NCBI GenBank assembly: GCA_018105865.1
Contig: CM030849.1
Span: 4,968,133 to 5,032,132 of the forward strand
Length of the DNA stretch: 64,000 nucleotides
Source: Metaphire vulgaris
Taxonomy: Eukaryota > Annelida > Clitellata > Crassiclitellata > Megascolecidae
Direction of reading: 5' to 3'
Shown: piece after piece, positions 11,835-22,775 of the stretch
Numbering within the stretch: position 1 is the first letter of the stretch
How the letters are laid out: each line of letters opens with the position of its first letter
The notes under the pieces: model-generated
Told to the model about the DNA's origin: nothing
The model's database searches: none
The model's input: the letters and a program-made list of their open reading frames with translations, nothing else
Program-made: the position numbers and the translations under genes

Positions 11835-12520
11835 GTTTTATTATCTATGCTAATTTTGTAAAAGTGCGCTATTAAAGATGGCCTTTGAGTTAAAACGTAC
11901 TGTAGAAGTTACTACACGTAGCAGTGAAATTGACAGACCGCCAAGTTACAGCACTCAAAAACACAATTTTTTTAGTAATTTATGACAACTACGACGTTCC
12001 ATACTAGTACAAGTCAAACTTAGTTCCTTTTCTTAATTAAAGTGCAAATCTATGCTCAAATTAAATCTAAGTAAAAATTGCAAATTCGAACTTTTATGAA
12101 CTCTAAAAATATTTCGAACTTCGCAACAATATAATTGGATCCATGCAGAGACGCATCACTTGAACGATAAATACCCCTCTAAGCCGGGCACGCCTCGCTT
12201 CCTGCTTTCTTTGATCATAATAATTGTCCTATATGACGGCAAACAGTATTTACATTACTGTACCTAATACCGAAGTCTACGACAATAATTAATATGTGGG
12301 AAAGACTTCCTCGCGTAAGTTCAAAAATTACTCAAACTGTGCAACCTTTTGCTCTTTTATGATCTCCCGTAAAGCAGTTTGTCAGTTGAGCAACTTACTC
12401 CTAGATATACAGTGTATGGACGAGAAAAGGAAGTTCAAGAGACATCGCTAAGATGCGTCTCAGATTTATCGATTAAAAATTAAAAATCCACCGTTGAGTC
12501 TGGGGCCGACATTGGTATCA
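11834..12520. other. No recognisable feature
   Basis: AT-rich sequence without repeats, coding signal or RNA structure that I can support. Confidence 0.4.
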
Positions 12521-12545
12521 TTAGCCGAACAGTGCGGGAGGGAAC

Positions 12546-13070
12546 GTCCATTTTCGCGGAGACGTTGAATACCCCCATATTTCGGAACCTGCTGCCCCAT
12601 CTATAATTATCTGGGGCAAGGCGATTTCGTCCTAAATTCTTCAAAGACTACTTCAATGTTCAGTGCTTTCATGTATACGATAATAAATGCTTCATGTCTA
12701 AAAAGTTGATCCAAGATGAACTGTCTATACCTATTTATCATTATCGAACAGTGCGTGACTGTGAGAACGTCCATTTTCGCTGGTTGGAGACTTTTAGTCG
12801 ATCGATGTACCACCCCTATTTCGGAACCATTGCTGCGCCACTGGCTGATTATAATTATCTTAAGTGGAACTTTGCCAAGGCTTTGGATTTCGTCCTAAAT
12901 TCTTCAAAGACTACTTCAATGTTCAGTGCTTTCATGTATACGATAATAAATGCTTCATGTCTAAAAAGTAGGCATTTCGATGCATTGATAGACCGTATAC
13001 GCAAGCTCCATTTATCTAAAGAATTTGTAGCGTTAATCTTACTTCCAAGATGAACTGTTATTACCTTCGA
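12546..13070. repeat. Direct duplication with a 119-codon frame
   Basis: The block from CGTCCATTTTCGC to CTAAAAAGT at 12546-12706 recurs at 12769-12968, where it is longer by internal segments. TCCAAGATGAACTGT follows in both (about 12710 and 13046). The second copy leaves a 119-codon open frame (12694-13053) with no motif I recognise. Its existence depends on the duplicate, so I do not call it a gene. Confidence 0.7.
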
Positions 13071-13259
13071 TTTATATGTCAAAAAGTTATTTTTCACCGA
13101 CTTTCGTTGCGATTTTCCGACTCACTTTAGGCAGATTGACCATTGGAATAGTCGGTACTGATTACTTAGCTTGCAATGAAGCGCAGCACTATGCTCTACC
13201 CAAGAACAGTGCCATGTGCCCAAGCTAACATGTCCTATCTTGGGCACTGAACCAAGTTC

Positions 13260-13910
13260 GACCTTTATACATTTTTATATTTTCATAGACGATCAACTGT
13301 CTTACTTGCAAAAAACAAGAATGAGAACACTATTCACGAAACAACTAATAGCCAGAAAAACAAGATTGCCTGTGGCAATAGCATCTATTATTGACAACTA
13401 TCCATTTGAGCTTACCAAATATTGTTGAGAGCCGTTTCTTTGGAATTACAATGATGGATTTACAGAGACTTGCATTCCAGTTAGCCAGGAATGAATTAAA
13501 TCACCAATTCAATAAGAATAAACCAGGAAAGGAAATGAAGAACTAAAGTATAATGCATTAAATAAACGTGAAATGTGCAAAAAAACTGTGCCAAAAACAG
13601 TACAGCAACAACACAGTAAAGTATTTGCCAAAGGGGAAAAATTTGCCAAAAACACATACCAGAGAAAAATGTTGAATTTGATTTTTATGGATCATGCCCC
13701 AAACCAAAACACAAGAAAGTGGCTGCCCAAAATTTGCCGAAAAATAGAGAAACCAGCTTGTCTACTTTTAGATCAATTACAAGGAATTGTTTGGATTATG
13801 CCACAAATTATCTCTTGAAACCTCATACAACTCAGAAAATGTGTGAAATGACAGCCACTGTTGAAGTCATCCAGGCAGAACATTCACAGAATATCAAGTT
13901 TTAATGTGAA
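13260..13910 (+). pseudogene. Decayed pogo/Tigger-type transposase fragment
   Basis: The frame 13430-13546 contains FFGITMMDLQRLAFQLA followed by NHQFNK. This resembles the FG-x-T-x-x-(D/E)LR-x-LA-(Y/F)-x-(L/F)A helix-turn-helix region near the N-terminus of pogo-type DDE transposases. An upstream frame (13216-13428) ends in TRLPVAIASIIDNYPFEL and may be the adjoining part, one frameshift away. Downstream frames to 13910 are short and unrecognised. Several TA-flanked pogo-like MITEs occur elsewhere in the window. Identification rests on one motif. Confidence 0.4.
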
Positions 13911-14862
13911 ACTTTTAAATATTTGAATTGTGGTTTAACAGCCTCAGTAGACAACACAATTTCAATTTACTTTTTAATAGGAAGTATAACATTTCAAATG
14001 CAAAATTTTAATCGAGTTTTTTGAAGCTTGAAATGTTTCATTATTTCATTTTATTTGTCTGGTTACATTAAGTGAACATAACAATAAAGCTTTTAATGGA
14101 CTGTCAAACGGATCATCATCATTTGTAGGGCAGAATTGCATTTAATATAGTCCGATGTTTTTTCTCACTCCAGTCTCAGATCCACCATGAAAGCATCAGT
14201 AGAACTGAATATTTTAATATACTAGTAGAGTTTCTGTGGACAAAGTGACATAATTTAAACAATTAAGTAACCTAATGATGGAAATGCCAACTTTGTGCTT
14301 ATCGTAAACTGGCGTGTTTATTCGAGTTCAATTCCATCTTTCAACAGAACTGCACGAGTTGCAGGAGTTACTAACATTTCGCTAAAACATTTTTATGGTA
14401 TAACCACCGGGCACTCAGTTTTCGCCCTGTTTTAGATCACGTTCGAAAGATAAAGAGAACCATAAAGCCACAACCCGCAGGGTATCATGAAATCGTTAGA
14501 ACATCTTACCACGTCATTTCAAAGTGGTTCACAAAAACGCATCGGTACGCACTTCTACACAAAGCAAACAGTACTGGCAGTACCGGTGGATTAACTTTTT
14601 TGAGGCCTGGCGCAAACAACGCAACAGAACTTTTAAAGGCCCTCATTTTTAGCTCCAGGTTTGAAATTTCAAACCTTTTCCAAAAATTACGAAATTAATT
14701 TTAAAATATAAAAAAACTTCCTTCAATATTTAGTACTGTGGTTTTATTAAAATTCATTGTTAGTGATTTAATATAATATTTTTATTTCAAAAAATAATAA
14801 TAATTGAAAAACTTTTTTGGGCCTGGCAAACAAGTGAACTTTTAAAGGCACTTTTTTAGCCC
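13911..14862. other. No clear feature; possible hAT-like left end
   Basis: AT-rich sequence. CAGTACCGGTGGATTAAC at about 14577 followed by GAGGCCTGGCGCAAAC looks like a hAT-family start, and GGGCCTGGCAAAC recurs near 14820, but no right terminus was found. Confidence 0.35.
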
Positions 14863-14930
<68 letters not shown>

Positions 14931-15061
14931 CCGAAATAAGACGGTTGGGACCCACCCATTATAATATGCCGCGCAGAAAAACACAATAGCGACGAGATAC
15001 GCACTCGATAACTCCCTCTACCTGATGAAACCCCAGCCAGCCAGCCAGCCAGCCAGCCAGG
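14863..15061. repeat. (GA)n and (CCAG)n tracts
   Basis: (GA)n at 14863-14930 and six to seven CCAG units at 15033-15061, with about 100 bp of ordinary sequence between. Confidence 0.93.
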
Positions 15062-15640
15062 CAACGGTACAGACACGAACAACTGGAACTAACTATTCCG
15101 CTTCGTCCAGTTGTTTTGCAGACGGCTCGAATCCTGGTTCGTGTAAATAGCTTTGTTCTGTGTGTACGAAATTGAAATGATTTCAAATAATTGTCGGTCT
15201 GTCTTGCGAACGACAAGCGGTTAATTATACAAATGTGTTTGCCCTTAGAGGTATTTGTCTTGCGGAGTTGTTGAACCAATTAATTTTGCGATGGCCTTCT
15301 AACAGCAATTGACGCATGAGCGTATTAATTGAAAATGCAGCGAATCATATCAGACCGTGTCAGACATTTTACGGTCTGACATAAAATAACTAAAGTTAAT
15401 CAGGACAAAATAGTAGTAAACCTATCGGATATGCCTAATAGGCAGTCATACTGTATATTAATATATGTCAGAAAATGTATTATTATCATGTTAAAATCCT
15501 TAGTTAGGCCTACTTATTCTACGAGGATTCAGAGATCTTTGTTATGAAACTATGACGAAAACCTGATTAGTTTAACGTTTTTCCGGACTCAATAGAGTGC
15601 CCCTTTTCCGGATAATTTGAGCAGAAGAAATTACCAGTTA
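15062..15640. other. No recognisable feature
   Basis: No supported gene or repeat. One TAGGCCTA octamer lies at 15505. Confidence 0.4.
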
Positions 15641-15828
<188 letters not shown>

Positions 15829-16127
15829 TATTTTAATCACTGACTTAGTCACGCGGAATGAAAGGGGGTGAGCCCGGTCGTAGAATTTTTGGATAACCGT
15901 TAAGTAGTTGGGAGGGAGGTAGTATGAGAAATGTGAGAATGAACGAAAGAAGCAAAAGGCGTCGGATATTGACACCACTTTTTTTCTTCGCCAACATTTA
16001 TTTCACCCGAACGCCTCAAAATGTCGACTCCCCCCCTCCCCCGACCCATTCCGGAATCGCCATTTGTTATGGGTGTGATCTACTTACTTACTATATACAT
16101 GTAGATTTGTAGTCTATGGTTTAGATG

Positions 16128-16373
16128 CAGTGACGTAGCAATATGCTCGGGGGTCCTTGGCGAAAAACGGGCAGGGGGCCCTTTCCAGAGACGATCTGAC
16201 AAGTTTGCGAAAATGTTGCGACCTCCTTTTTTGCGTGTCGGTCTTTTTTCGTTTTTTTCGATCTGACAACTTGACAACTTTGCGAGAAAAAAATTGTCTC
16301 GGGTCGGGGGCCCTTTGCAGGTCGGGGGCCCTTGGCATTTGGCCAGGTTGTCCATATGGCTGCTGCGCCTCTG
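16128..16373. mobile_element. hAT-type MITE with exact 8-bp duplication
   Basis: The element starts CAGTGACGTAGCAATATG and ends GGCTGCTGCGCCTCTG. The octamer TTTAGATG is present exactly at 16120-16127 and 16374-16381. The interior is GC-rich with repeated GGGGGCCCTTT blocks and gacaactt motifs. It contains no coding frame. Confidence 0.9.
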
Positions 16374-16381
16374 TTTAGATG

Positions 16382-16908
16382 TTTTCCTCTTTCGTTGATA
16401 TTTTGGACTGTTATGCTACTAAAGAATATACTTTTATACAAAATCAACCGAAATCTCATTTATTTTACAACATTGCGCTCCGAGCCTCCAACACACTGAA
16501 CTATAACAAGTATAATAACAGTATCTATGCATTGAATATTCACATATTCATCTATTCATGCTCAAATATTAACAATCTGCGGACGAATCCAATCAACCAG
16601 TCCATCAATCCATCAATCAATCAAATCAATCAATCAGCCTGTATTTTTTGCTAAGTCTCAATCAATCAAATCAATCAACCTGTATTTTTTGCTAAGTCTG
16701 TCTGCCAGTCAGTCTAATCGGCCACGTAAAACAAGTCAATCAGCTAGACTGTTAATCTGCCTGCTGGCGTTAACATCTCGAGTGTCCATATATTCATCGC
16801 TATCCGTATATATCAATCCGCTGGATAGATTAGCGCTATTTCTCTGGACCTAACTGTCTGGTTATCAATCTAAGAAGAACCAACGAAAACATTCATCTTA
16901 TCCATAAA
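16382..16908. other. AATC-rich stretch, small duplication
   Basis: AATCAATCAA followed by CTGTATTTTTTGCTAAGTC occurs twice in tandem (about 16620-16658 and 16661-16699). No gene is supported. Confidence 0.5.
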
Positions 16909-17188
16909 CAGTGGCAAAGCCAAAGAGGGTTTGGGGGTCGACCTCTTTGGCTGTTCTCAGCGTAGCCAATGAGGCAGGTTTGGGGGTTAAAACTCCCTTG
17001 GCTGTTCAACCAAAAATTTAAAATTGTTATTACCCATATAGTTGTACGCATTCATATACCTATATAATTCACGTATCGAAGCAAAAAATTTGGTTATCAG
17101 GTCAAAATTAAATTATCCGAAGTTGGGAATCATGTGGATGGAAACCATAACCCCTCCCCCCCTTCAGAAAATCCTGGTTACGCCACTG
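16909..17188. mobile_element. hAT-type MITE, CAGTGGCGTAGCC family
   Basis: The ends are CAGTGGCAAAGCC and CCTGGTTACGCCACTG. Flanks tccataaa and cctataaa match at 6 of 8. An internal GCGTAGCCAATGAGG repeat of the left end suggests a partial internal duplication. Confidence 0.75.
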
Positions 17189-17202
17189 CCTATAAACAAT
17201 TA

Positions 17203-17364
17203 CAACAGAACTTCGCTATGGAGTATTTAGCGGATCTGTAAAATTAGTACGTTATATGGAAGGTACGTTACACCCAATACCTTCAAATACCGTAGGACTG
17301 TAATTTGCGGTACGTTATAAACGAGTATGCGCGCTATAACTGAGTCCGCTATAATAAAGCTCTG
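17203..17364. mobile_element. pogo-like MITE
   Basis: It starts TA|CAACAGAACTTCGCTATGG and contains GGTACGTTATA and GAGTCCGCTATAATAAAGC, shared with copies at 36250 and 43468. The right TA is lost. Confidence 0.6.
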
Positions 17365-17554
17365 CTTGTTCTAATCTGCTGCCTTTTCCTCTTGTTTTGT
17401 GCTTCCACCCTTGCAGTTAAAACCAGCGGCGGCACCAGATCCGAGCTAGGAAGTGACTTAGCTCTCACAAATAGAATGCTGCAGTTCCTTCAAAAGTCAA
17501 AACTGTAGGGCCGTCCTGAAGTCGAGTTTCTACCTTGGTCCCGTTCCAAAATTT

Positions 17555-17755
17555 CAGGGACTGTTTTACGAACAAATTATTATCACTGCACTAAACTCAG
17601 AAAAATTGTGGACATTCGCGCAAAAAAAAAGCAAAAATGGTCGTCCGGAAATTTATCACTGCAAAAAGCACGGAAAATAATTGCATTTTAGCACTGCACA
17701 GTTTCATTTTATCACTGCACATTTTGTGTATCACTGCACGTTAAAACAGACCCTG
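17555..17755. mobile_element. hAT-type MITE, CAGGGACTGTTTTA family
   Basis: It starts CAGGGACTGTTTTACG and ends CGTTAAAACAGACCCTG. The interior repeats ATCACTGCAC four or more times. Flanks caaaattt and caaaaatc match at 6 of 8. An inverted, better-flanked relative is at 55781-55983. Confidence 0.8.
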
Positions 17756-17970
17756 CAAAAATCTTGGCACAGTTACTGGTTAAACCGCCATGATTTTTAG
17801 TATAATTTCTTAGTAAGTTAGTTAGCTAACAAGTCAATTTCTATAGCGCAAAAACATGGTAGAAGGCCAAATTCAGGAGCGCTTTATAATTATTCATACG
17901 ATGTCTTATGATGGTCTATGCTTTCCTAGGCTTTCCTTTCATTATCAATTAACTGCATCACTGTTTAGTG

Positions 17971-18352
17971 CAGGGTTTCCCAGACTTTATGGACAGGCGA
18001 CACACTTCAGCGGGTTTTTGATGTGCAACGTCCCTGCAAACGTTGTGTCAGCTAAACGTGAATAAAAACACTAATCCTTTCAACATAGGCTTTGGATGGA
18101 TTTCAAGCACGTAAATTTCTTAAAATAAAACCCACTTGCAACTTGTTTAAGCAGAGGTTGGGTCCAAAAAAGAAAAATTTCTTTAGTGCAAGGGTTGTGG
18201 GAAAATGGAACAGTTTGGACGAGGTGGGAGTGGTAGTTGAAACAGTAAACGGATTCAAAGGCTATCTCGTAAAACTCGGGGTATTGAATGCGGAGAGTTA
18301 CTACAGTAGTTTTCACACAGGCTTACTTAGTCTCCGAAACCACTTAAAATCA

Positions 18353-18417
<65 letters not shown>

Positions 18418-18541
18418 GCTTTGCCAAAGCTAGTGACTTTACGGTGTTGGTTAGAAAATGACACTTTTAAATCTAATTTCACATTACTCCGCGATCCATT
18501 GGACTGAGCCCTGCGACCCACTTTGGGTTTCGGAAACACTG
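17971..18541. mobile_element. hAT-type element interrupted by a LINE end
   Basis: The ends are CAGGGTTTCCCAGACTTTA and the complement of TTTGGGTTTCGGAAACACTG. Flanks gtttagtg (17963-17970) and gcttagtg (18542-18549) match at 7 of 8. The centre is occupied by an L-A LINE 3' end with (TTA)n, which therefore inserted later. Confidence 0.8.
18085..18417 (+). pseudogene. L-A non-LTR retrotransposon C-terminus and tail
   Basis: An open frame from 18092 contains CNLFKQRLG, then NFFSARVVGKWNSLDEVGV and VETVNGFKGYL. This is the conserved end of Jockey/CR1-group reverse transcriptase ORFs (consensus like F-x-R-V-x-x-WNSLP...V-x-S-x-x-x-FK-x-x-L). The 3'UTR TTTTCACACAGGCTTAC...CCACTTAAAATCAC precedes about 65 bp of (TTA)n. 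The 5' truncation removes nearly all of the ORF. This is the most complete L-A copy here; others lie at 6283, 8888, 10186, 11720 and about 30905. Exact clade is not determinable. Confidence 0.75.
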
Positions 18542-18649
18542 GCTTAGTGGACTTAATTTCTTCCAAACTCACCCAATCTTATTTCGAAAACTTCAGATCC
18601 GAAGCGGTTTGTTTAAAATATTGAACACACGAGTAGCATAGAACTAATT

Positions 18650-18654
<5 letters not shown>

Positions 18655-18701
<47 letters not shown>

Positions 18702-18915
18702 GGCCCGTCGTTACGTGTTAAAACTCGGGCACAGAGCCCGGGACTCCGCTCACCTCAGGAGGCCCGCGCAAAATTCGATGACTTTTTGTTTTTTTGGCTT
18801 GTCAACATTGAAAACGTTTGGATATTACCTTTTCTTCGCTTGTCAACATCTGATCTTCAGCAAGGGCCCCCAGGCCGCCAGCTGCCCGGGGCCTCACAAA
18901 GATATGAGACCTGCC

Positions 18916-18984
<69 letters not shown>

Positions 18985-19142
18985 CACATTTGACATTTTA
19001 CAAGATACAATCATTAACATAATATATATATATGTCATAAGATACAGAGAATATAATTACGAAAAGTTAATAACTTGTAACTAATACTTAACTAATAAGA
19101 CATATAATATGAGTTAACAGCATACATAATGTATGATTTACT
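18655..19142. mobile_element. Insertion flanked by ATTTTCAT, with (TCA)n and a hAT inside
   Basis: ATTTTCAT occurs at 18647-18654 and 19143-19150. Flanking sequence on both sides is contiguous in a paralogous copy at 21957-22085, so 18655-19142 is an insertion. It opens with (TCA)n, consistent with a minus-strand retroelement tail, contains hAT copy 18700-18913, a second (TCA)n and 160 bp of AT-rich sequence. Element class is uncertain. Confidence 0.65.
18700..18913. mobile_element. hAT-type MITE, CAGGCCCGTC family, inside (TCA)n
   Basis: It starts CAGGCCCGTCGTTACG and the interior (GGGCACAGAGCCCGGG, TTGTCAACAT) is the inverse of copy 20198-20418. It lies between two (TCA)n blocks, so it probably inserted into one array. 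The right boundary is approximate. Confidence 0.6.
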
Positions 19143-19212
19143 ATTTTCATTGCAATCACCAGGCACTGCTGTTTGTGTGTTATTTATTATTGTCCTGTTA
19201 TTGTCAACGTTA

Positions 19213-19650
19213 TTTGATTATTTCTTGCTACTTTTTCTGGACGATGTTATCATGTAGTCATTCATGCTAAGTAATGCTAAAATATTTTGACGTGACTGCT
19301 TCAACTAGTACTCGAAAACTTGATTGGTTTTCTAGTTTGTTTACGCCATCCGGCGCCTTTTTAAGGAATTAAAATTTCGCGTAGACTTTGAAACAGCTTA
19401 TATATAAGGCGATTCGACCAAAGAGATAAAGATAACACAGCTTAGAAGGTGACAAGTATTTCGACAAGAGGTCTTGTTAGCAGTCAATGTTCTAACCCGT
19501 GCAAACACATCGACGCCAAAGGTCAAATTCAAAAACAACAGCAACAATTGAAACGACACCGTAAAATAATAGCCAAGACCGAGATTAAAGCACGCAACAC
19601 AAATGAATGATTAAGTGGAGAAAATTTAGCTCCAAAGAAAGCGACAAGAC
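19213..19650. other. No recognisable feature
   Basis: Ordinary AT-rich sequence with no supported gene, repeat or RNA. Confidence 0.4.
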
Positions 19651-19826
19651 CAATGTTTAATCTAGACTCCTGGACTCCTGGGGAGGGGGAAACTGACAAA
19701 GCTGGGGGAAGTCATCTAGGAGGCTGCTGTTAGTTGATGTAGTATGCCAACATTTCCAGGAGGGGAATTTGAAATTTCTGGGGGGAAAGGGCAATTCCCC
19801 CCGGAAACGGCCTAGATTAAACCCTG
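19651..19826. mobile_element. hAT-type MITE, CAGTGTTTAATCTAG family
   Basis: The ends are CAATGTTTAATCTAG and the complement of CTAGATTAAACCCTG. Flanks gacaagac and gagaagac match at 7 of 8. The interior is GGGGGAAA/CCCCCGG-rich. Relatives at 26290, 31024, 37998 and 42316. Confidence 0.8.
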
Positions 19827-20158
19827 GAGAAGACTGGTGTGTGTGTGCTTGTTGTTGTGAGATCCTCTCTAGGAACGGATTTGGATTCTCTTTTAGTACT
19901 TACATGTACTTTTTAATGTGTGTGTTAATTTCTATCCGTTGCTTAATTTTGTACTTACTTATTTTGTGCTTGGAATCGATAGGGGGCGTTCTTCCGATTT
20001 TGGTGTCTTGAAGTGACGTGTGAATTAAATATTTTATTAAAATCTATTTAATTTTATCTCGTTTCACGACATCGCGCCGCGAGCCTTCAACAGTGTGTGT
20101 GTGTGTGTTTGTGTATTGTCGCTGACGAAGTTGTGCTGGTCATCCGATACGTTTGGTC

Positions 20159-20542
20159 CAGGGGTGTAGCGACGGGGGATATATCGGTACATATACCCAG
20201 GCCCGTCTTATAGGCTACCTGAGTGAGGCCCCGGGCACCTGACGGCCTGCGGGGACCTAGATGTGAAGATCAAATGTTGACAAGCAAAAGAAAGGTAATC
20301 GTACGTTTTTCAATGTTCGCAAGCAAGCAAGCAAAAAGTTTGCGCGCGGCGCGGGGCCCCTAAGATGCGCGGGGCCTCGGGCACTGTGCCCGATGTTTAA
20401 TATTATAAGACGGGCCTGTATAAACCTTAAAATCAGACTACCTTAAATTTTTATGTGTTCTTAAGATTTGCAAAGTTATTTAAGATTCATAACCCGCAAA
20501 TCACATTATACCACACAAATCAAATTCCTGGCTACGCCCCTG
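20159..20542. mobile_element. hAT-type MITE, CAGGGGTGTAGC family, host of nested copy
   Basis: The ends are CAGGGGTGTAGCGACGGGG and the complement of CCTGGCTACGCCCCTG. GTTTGGTC is duplicated exactly at 20151-20158 and 20543-20550. The interior matches 34060-34246 except for a second MITE at 20198-20418. Confidence 0.9.
20198..20418. mobile_element. hAT-type MITE, CAGGCCCGTC family, nested
   Basis: The ends are CAGGCCCGTCTTATA and the complement of TTATAAGACGGGCCTG. Flanks catatacc and tataaacc match at 6 of 8. It is absent from the corresponding position of the copy at 34060-34246, confirming insertion. Confidence 0.85.
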
Positions 20543-21301
20543 GTTTGGTCTAATAAGCAAATAATGCATTGAATTCAAAAACAAATGAATCTGAAATTGA
20601 GACAGTTTTCTAACAACATGTTTGCCTGCGTATGCATATCCACATCTAATTGTCCCAATGCCGACAAGGTTAGCCCCCCATCACTAAGTCGATCGGTCGC
20701 CACGATGAAACGATGCAGTTGTCTGTGGGAACAAAAAAATATGGATTCAAAAATGCCAATAGTGAAGTGCTGGCCTCGTCTGATTGATCGACCTGTCTTA
20801 ATTGTTTATATTTTGCGCACGTAAATACTATAGGCAGATTTCAAGAATGACGTTGCGTATACAAAGCGAAGTGAAGTATGTGTATTGAAGAGTACGGGCT
20901 TAACTTTAACATCATACCGACGTTTGAAAGCTTGGACGCGGAACTAGTATGCGGTCCACATTGCATTTTAAGAAGTGGAGCATTGCCAAAAACTAATGTC
21001 TCACAGCTCAGCCCCGCACTGTTGTTCGTCTGCACTGTTGTTGTTATTATTAGTTGTCTTGTCTGATCGATTGTCTGGACTCATTTGTTTATATTTTGAG
21101 CATATAAATATCGCAAGCAGATTTCAACAGTGATAGTCCGTAAACAAAGCACACGTGAATTCCACCGCCACTCCGCGGACAGGGGTTAATTTTCACCGTG
21201 AACACGTTTCGGTAGCTTTGGCCGCAAGATATATTAATGCGTTTAAGGTAAACGTTATTATTGCAACATTCTTTGTATAGGAACTTTATATAAATTCGAC
21301 G
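20543..21301. other. No recognisable feature
   Basis: Several short open frames (60-80 codons) without motifs. TTGATCGACCTGTCTTAATT and a related stretch near 21060-21120 suggest a diverged internal repeat only. Confidence 0.35.
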
Positions 21302-21475
21302 TCTGTTGTTCGGTCTATTGATCTATCGGCCGCTTTTGATACCGTTGACCAAACCATTCTTCTTCATCGTCTTGACCAATGGTTTGGACTTTCAAACGAT
21401 GCTCTACTCCGCTTTGGCTTACCACCTCCCCGCAAATCGCAACCACAATGTGCCTTTCAAATGCATGATTACTAA
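21302..21475 (+). pseudogene. Reverse transcriptase fragment (CR1/L2-like)
   Basis: The frame starting at 21302 reads SVVRSIDLSAAFDTVDQTI and continues LLHRLDQWFGLSNDALLRF before degenerating to a stop at 21473. DLS-x-AFDTVD is the strongly conserved motif A region (catalytic Asp) of non-LTR reverse transcriptases. Only about 55 codons survive, with no upstream endonuclease and no downstream YADD box. It is a dead fragment abutting a MITE at 21499. Confidence 0.8.
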
Positions 21476-21498
21476 CACCAAAACCACGTATAGATAAT

Positions 21499-21903
21499 AA
21501 GGGGTCGTCCATAAATTACGTAACGCGGTTAGGGGGAGTCCGACCACTTGTTGCGAAGTGTGACGACGGGGGTTCCGTAAATGTGACGTAACGCCCAAAA
21601 ACTTTTGACCCCCGCCCCCAAGATCAATGACAGGTCCCAATAACAAGGTTATTATTTTTTGTGGTGATGACCATTTTTCTCTGTTTTGCTCATCGAATGT
21701 CAAAATGTGGTGGTGATGACCTTTTTTGCCATGCTTTTTTCATTGTAATAAGTAGTATTCTATGAAATTTCCTATTTTTGATTATTTGTAAAAAGTGAAA
21801 TTGTTGACGTCAACTTCTCTTGACCCCTCCCCCTGTCACCAACTGTCAAACTTTTTCAAACCCTTCCCCCTAAATTGTTGACGTAATTAATGGACAGACC
21901 CTT
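21499..21903. mobile_element. MITE with GGGTC-TCCATAAATTACGT ends
   Basis: The left end AAGGGGTCGTCCATAAATTA and the right end (complement AAGGGTCTGTCCATTAATTA, then CGTCAAC) are inverted repeats of about 27 bp with few mismatches. The interior has GTGGTGATGACC repeats. No target duplication is clear, so the superfamily is left open. Confidence 0.7.
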
Positions 21904-21956
21904 GGTAAAATTTTCATCAAAATCCTCCTATATTCTTTGTATAGAAACTTTAAAAC

Positions 21957-22085
21957 TTCAGATCTGGAGCAGTTTGTTTAAAATATTGAACTTACGAGTA
22001 ACGTAGAACTAATTTTCATTAAAATCACCACGTGCTGCTGTTTGTGTGTTTTTGTTTATTATTGTCGTGCTATTGTCGACGTTAA
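21957..22085. repeat. Paralogous uninterrupted copy of 18.6/19.15-kb flanks
   Basis: CTTCAGATCTGGAGCAGTTT through AACTAATTTTCATTAAAATC to GTCGTGCTATTGTCGACGTT matches 18590-18654 joined directly to 19151-19212. It preserves the state before the 18655-19142 insertion. Confidence 0.75.
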
Positions 22086-22775
22086 AACCGAAAAGTTACA
22101 AACCAAAATACAAATGGATCAAGATTTCACGAAACACCGTGTATACAATTCTCATAAGTCTTTATACAATTAAAGGCCTGGAGGAATTATGAAAAACGTA
22201 TGTGTTTATGGGTAAGCCCTTCGCGAATCGTTTCCACGAGCAAACTGTCATCCTATAAGACCAAACCTTTGGAACTGTACTCCAGATCCCTTAAACGATA
22301 CACATATATTCTTGACATTTCCAAATACTCGCGCCGCCCAAGATATATCAACGGCTCGTTCTAAGCGAACAGGTTTCATGTGTCACGTGCAGCACGTATA
22401 TCTGCCCGAGGCGAGCAACAAAAACAAGATGGAACTTATACTTGCCTGGAGCAGCCATAAAGGTGGAATTGCGGTATACAGGTATGTCGGAGAACTACGC
22501 CTTTTACAAATATATCCTGAAAAAGGTCCACGTAAATAGGCCATATTGGTGTATCCCATTTTCAGGACGACACAGTCGCAGTGTTGCATACAGGCTGGAT
22601 GGGGTGGGGGTGGGTGGGTGGGCGGAGGGGGAATGCTCCCCTTCAAACTCTTAGATTTCGCCCCAAAACGTGCAATAAATTAGAAGCTGGGGTAATTTCT
22701 AACAAAGCCACTCCCAAGAATGCCATAAACCCCCCATGGCAGATGTGAAAGTGTATGCAAGTAAGCAAGTAAGTA
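22086..22775. other. No recognisable gene
   Basis: A 75-codon frame at 22312-22539 has no recognised domain. A G-rich stretch GGGTGGGGGTGGGTGGG lies at about 22598-22630. Nothing else is supported. Confidence 0.35.

Noticed and set aside
22312..22539. 75-codon frame with varied composition
   Set aside because: No domain, signal peptide or splice sites in phase; length is within chance for this window.
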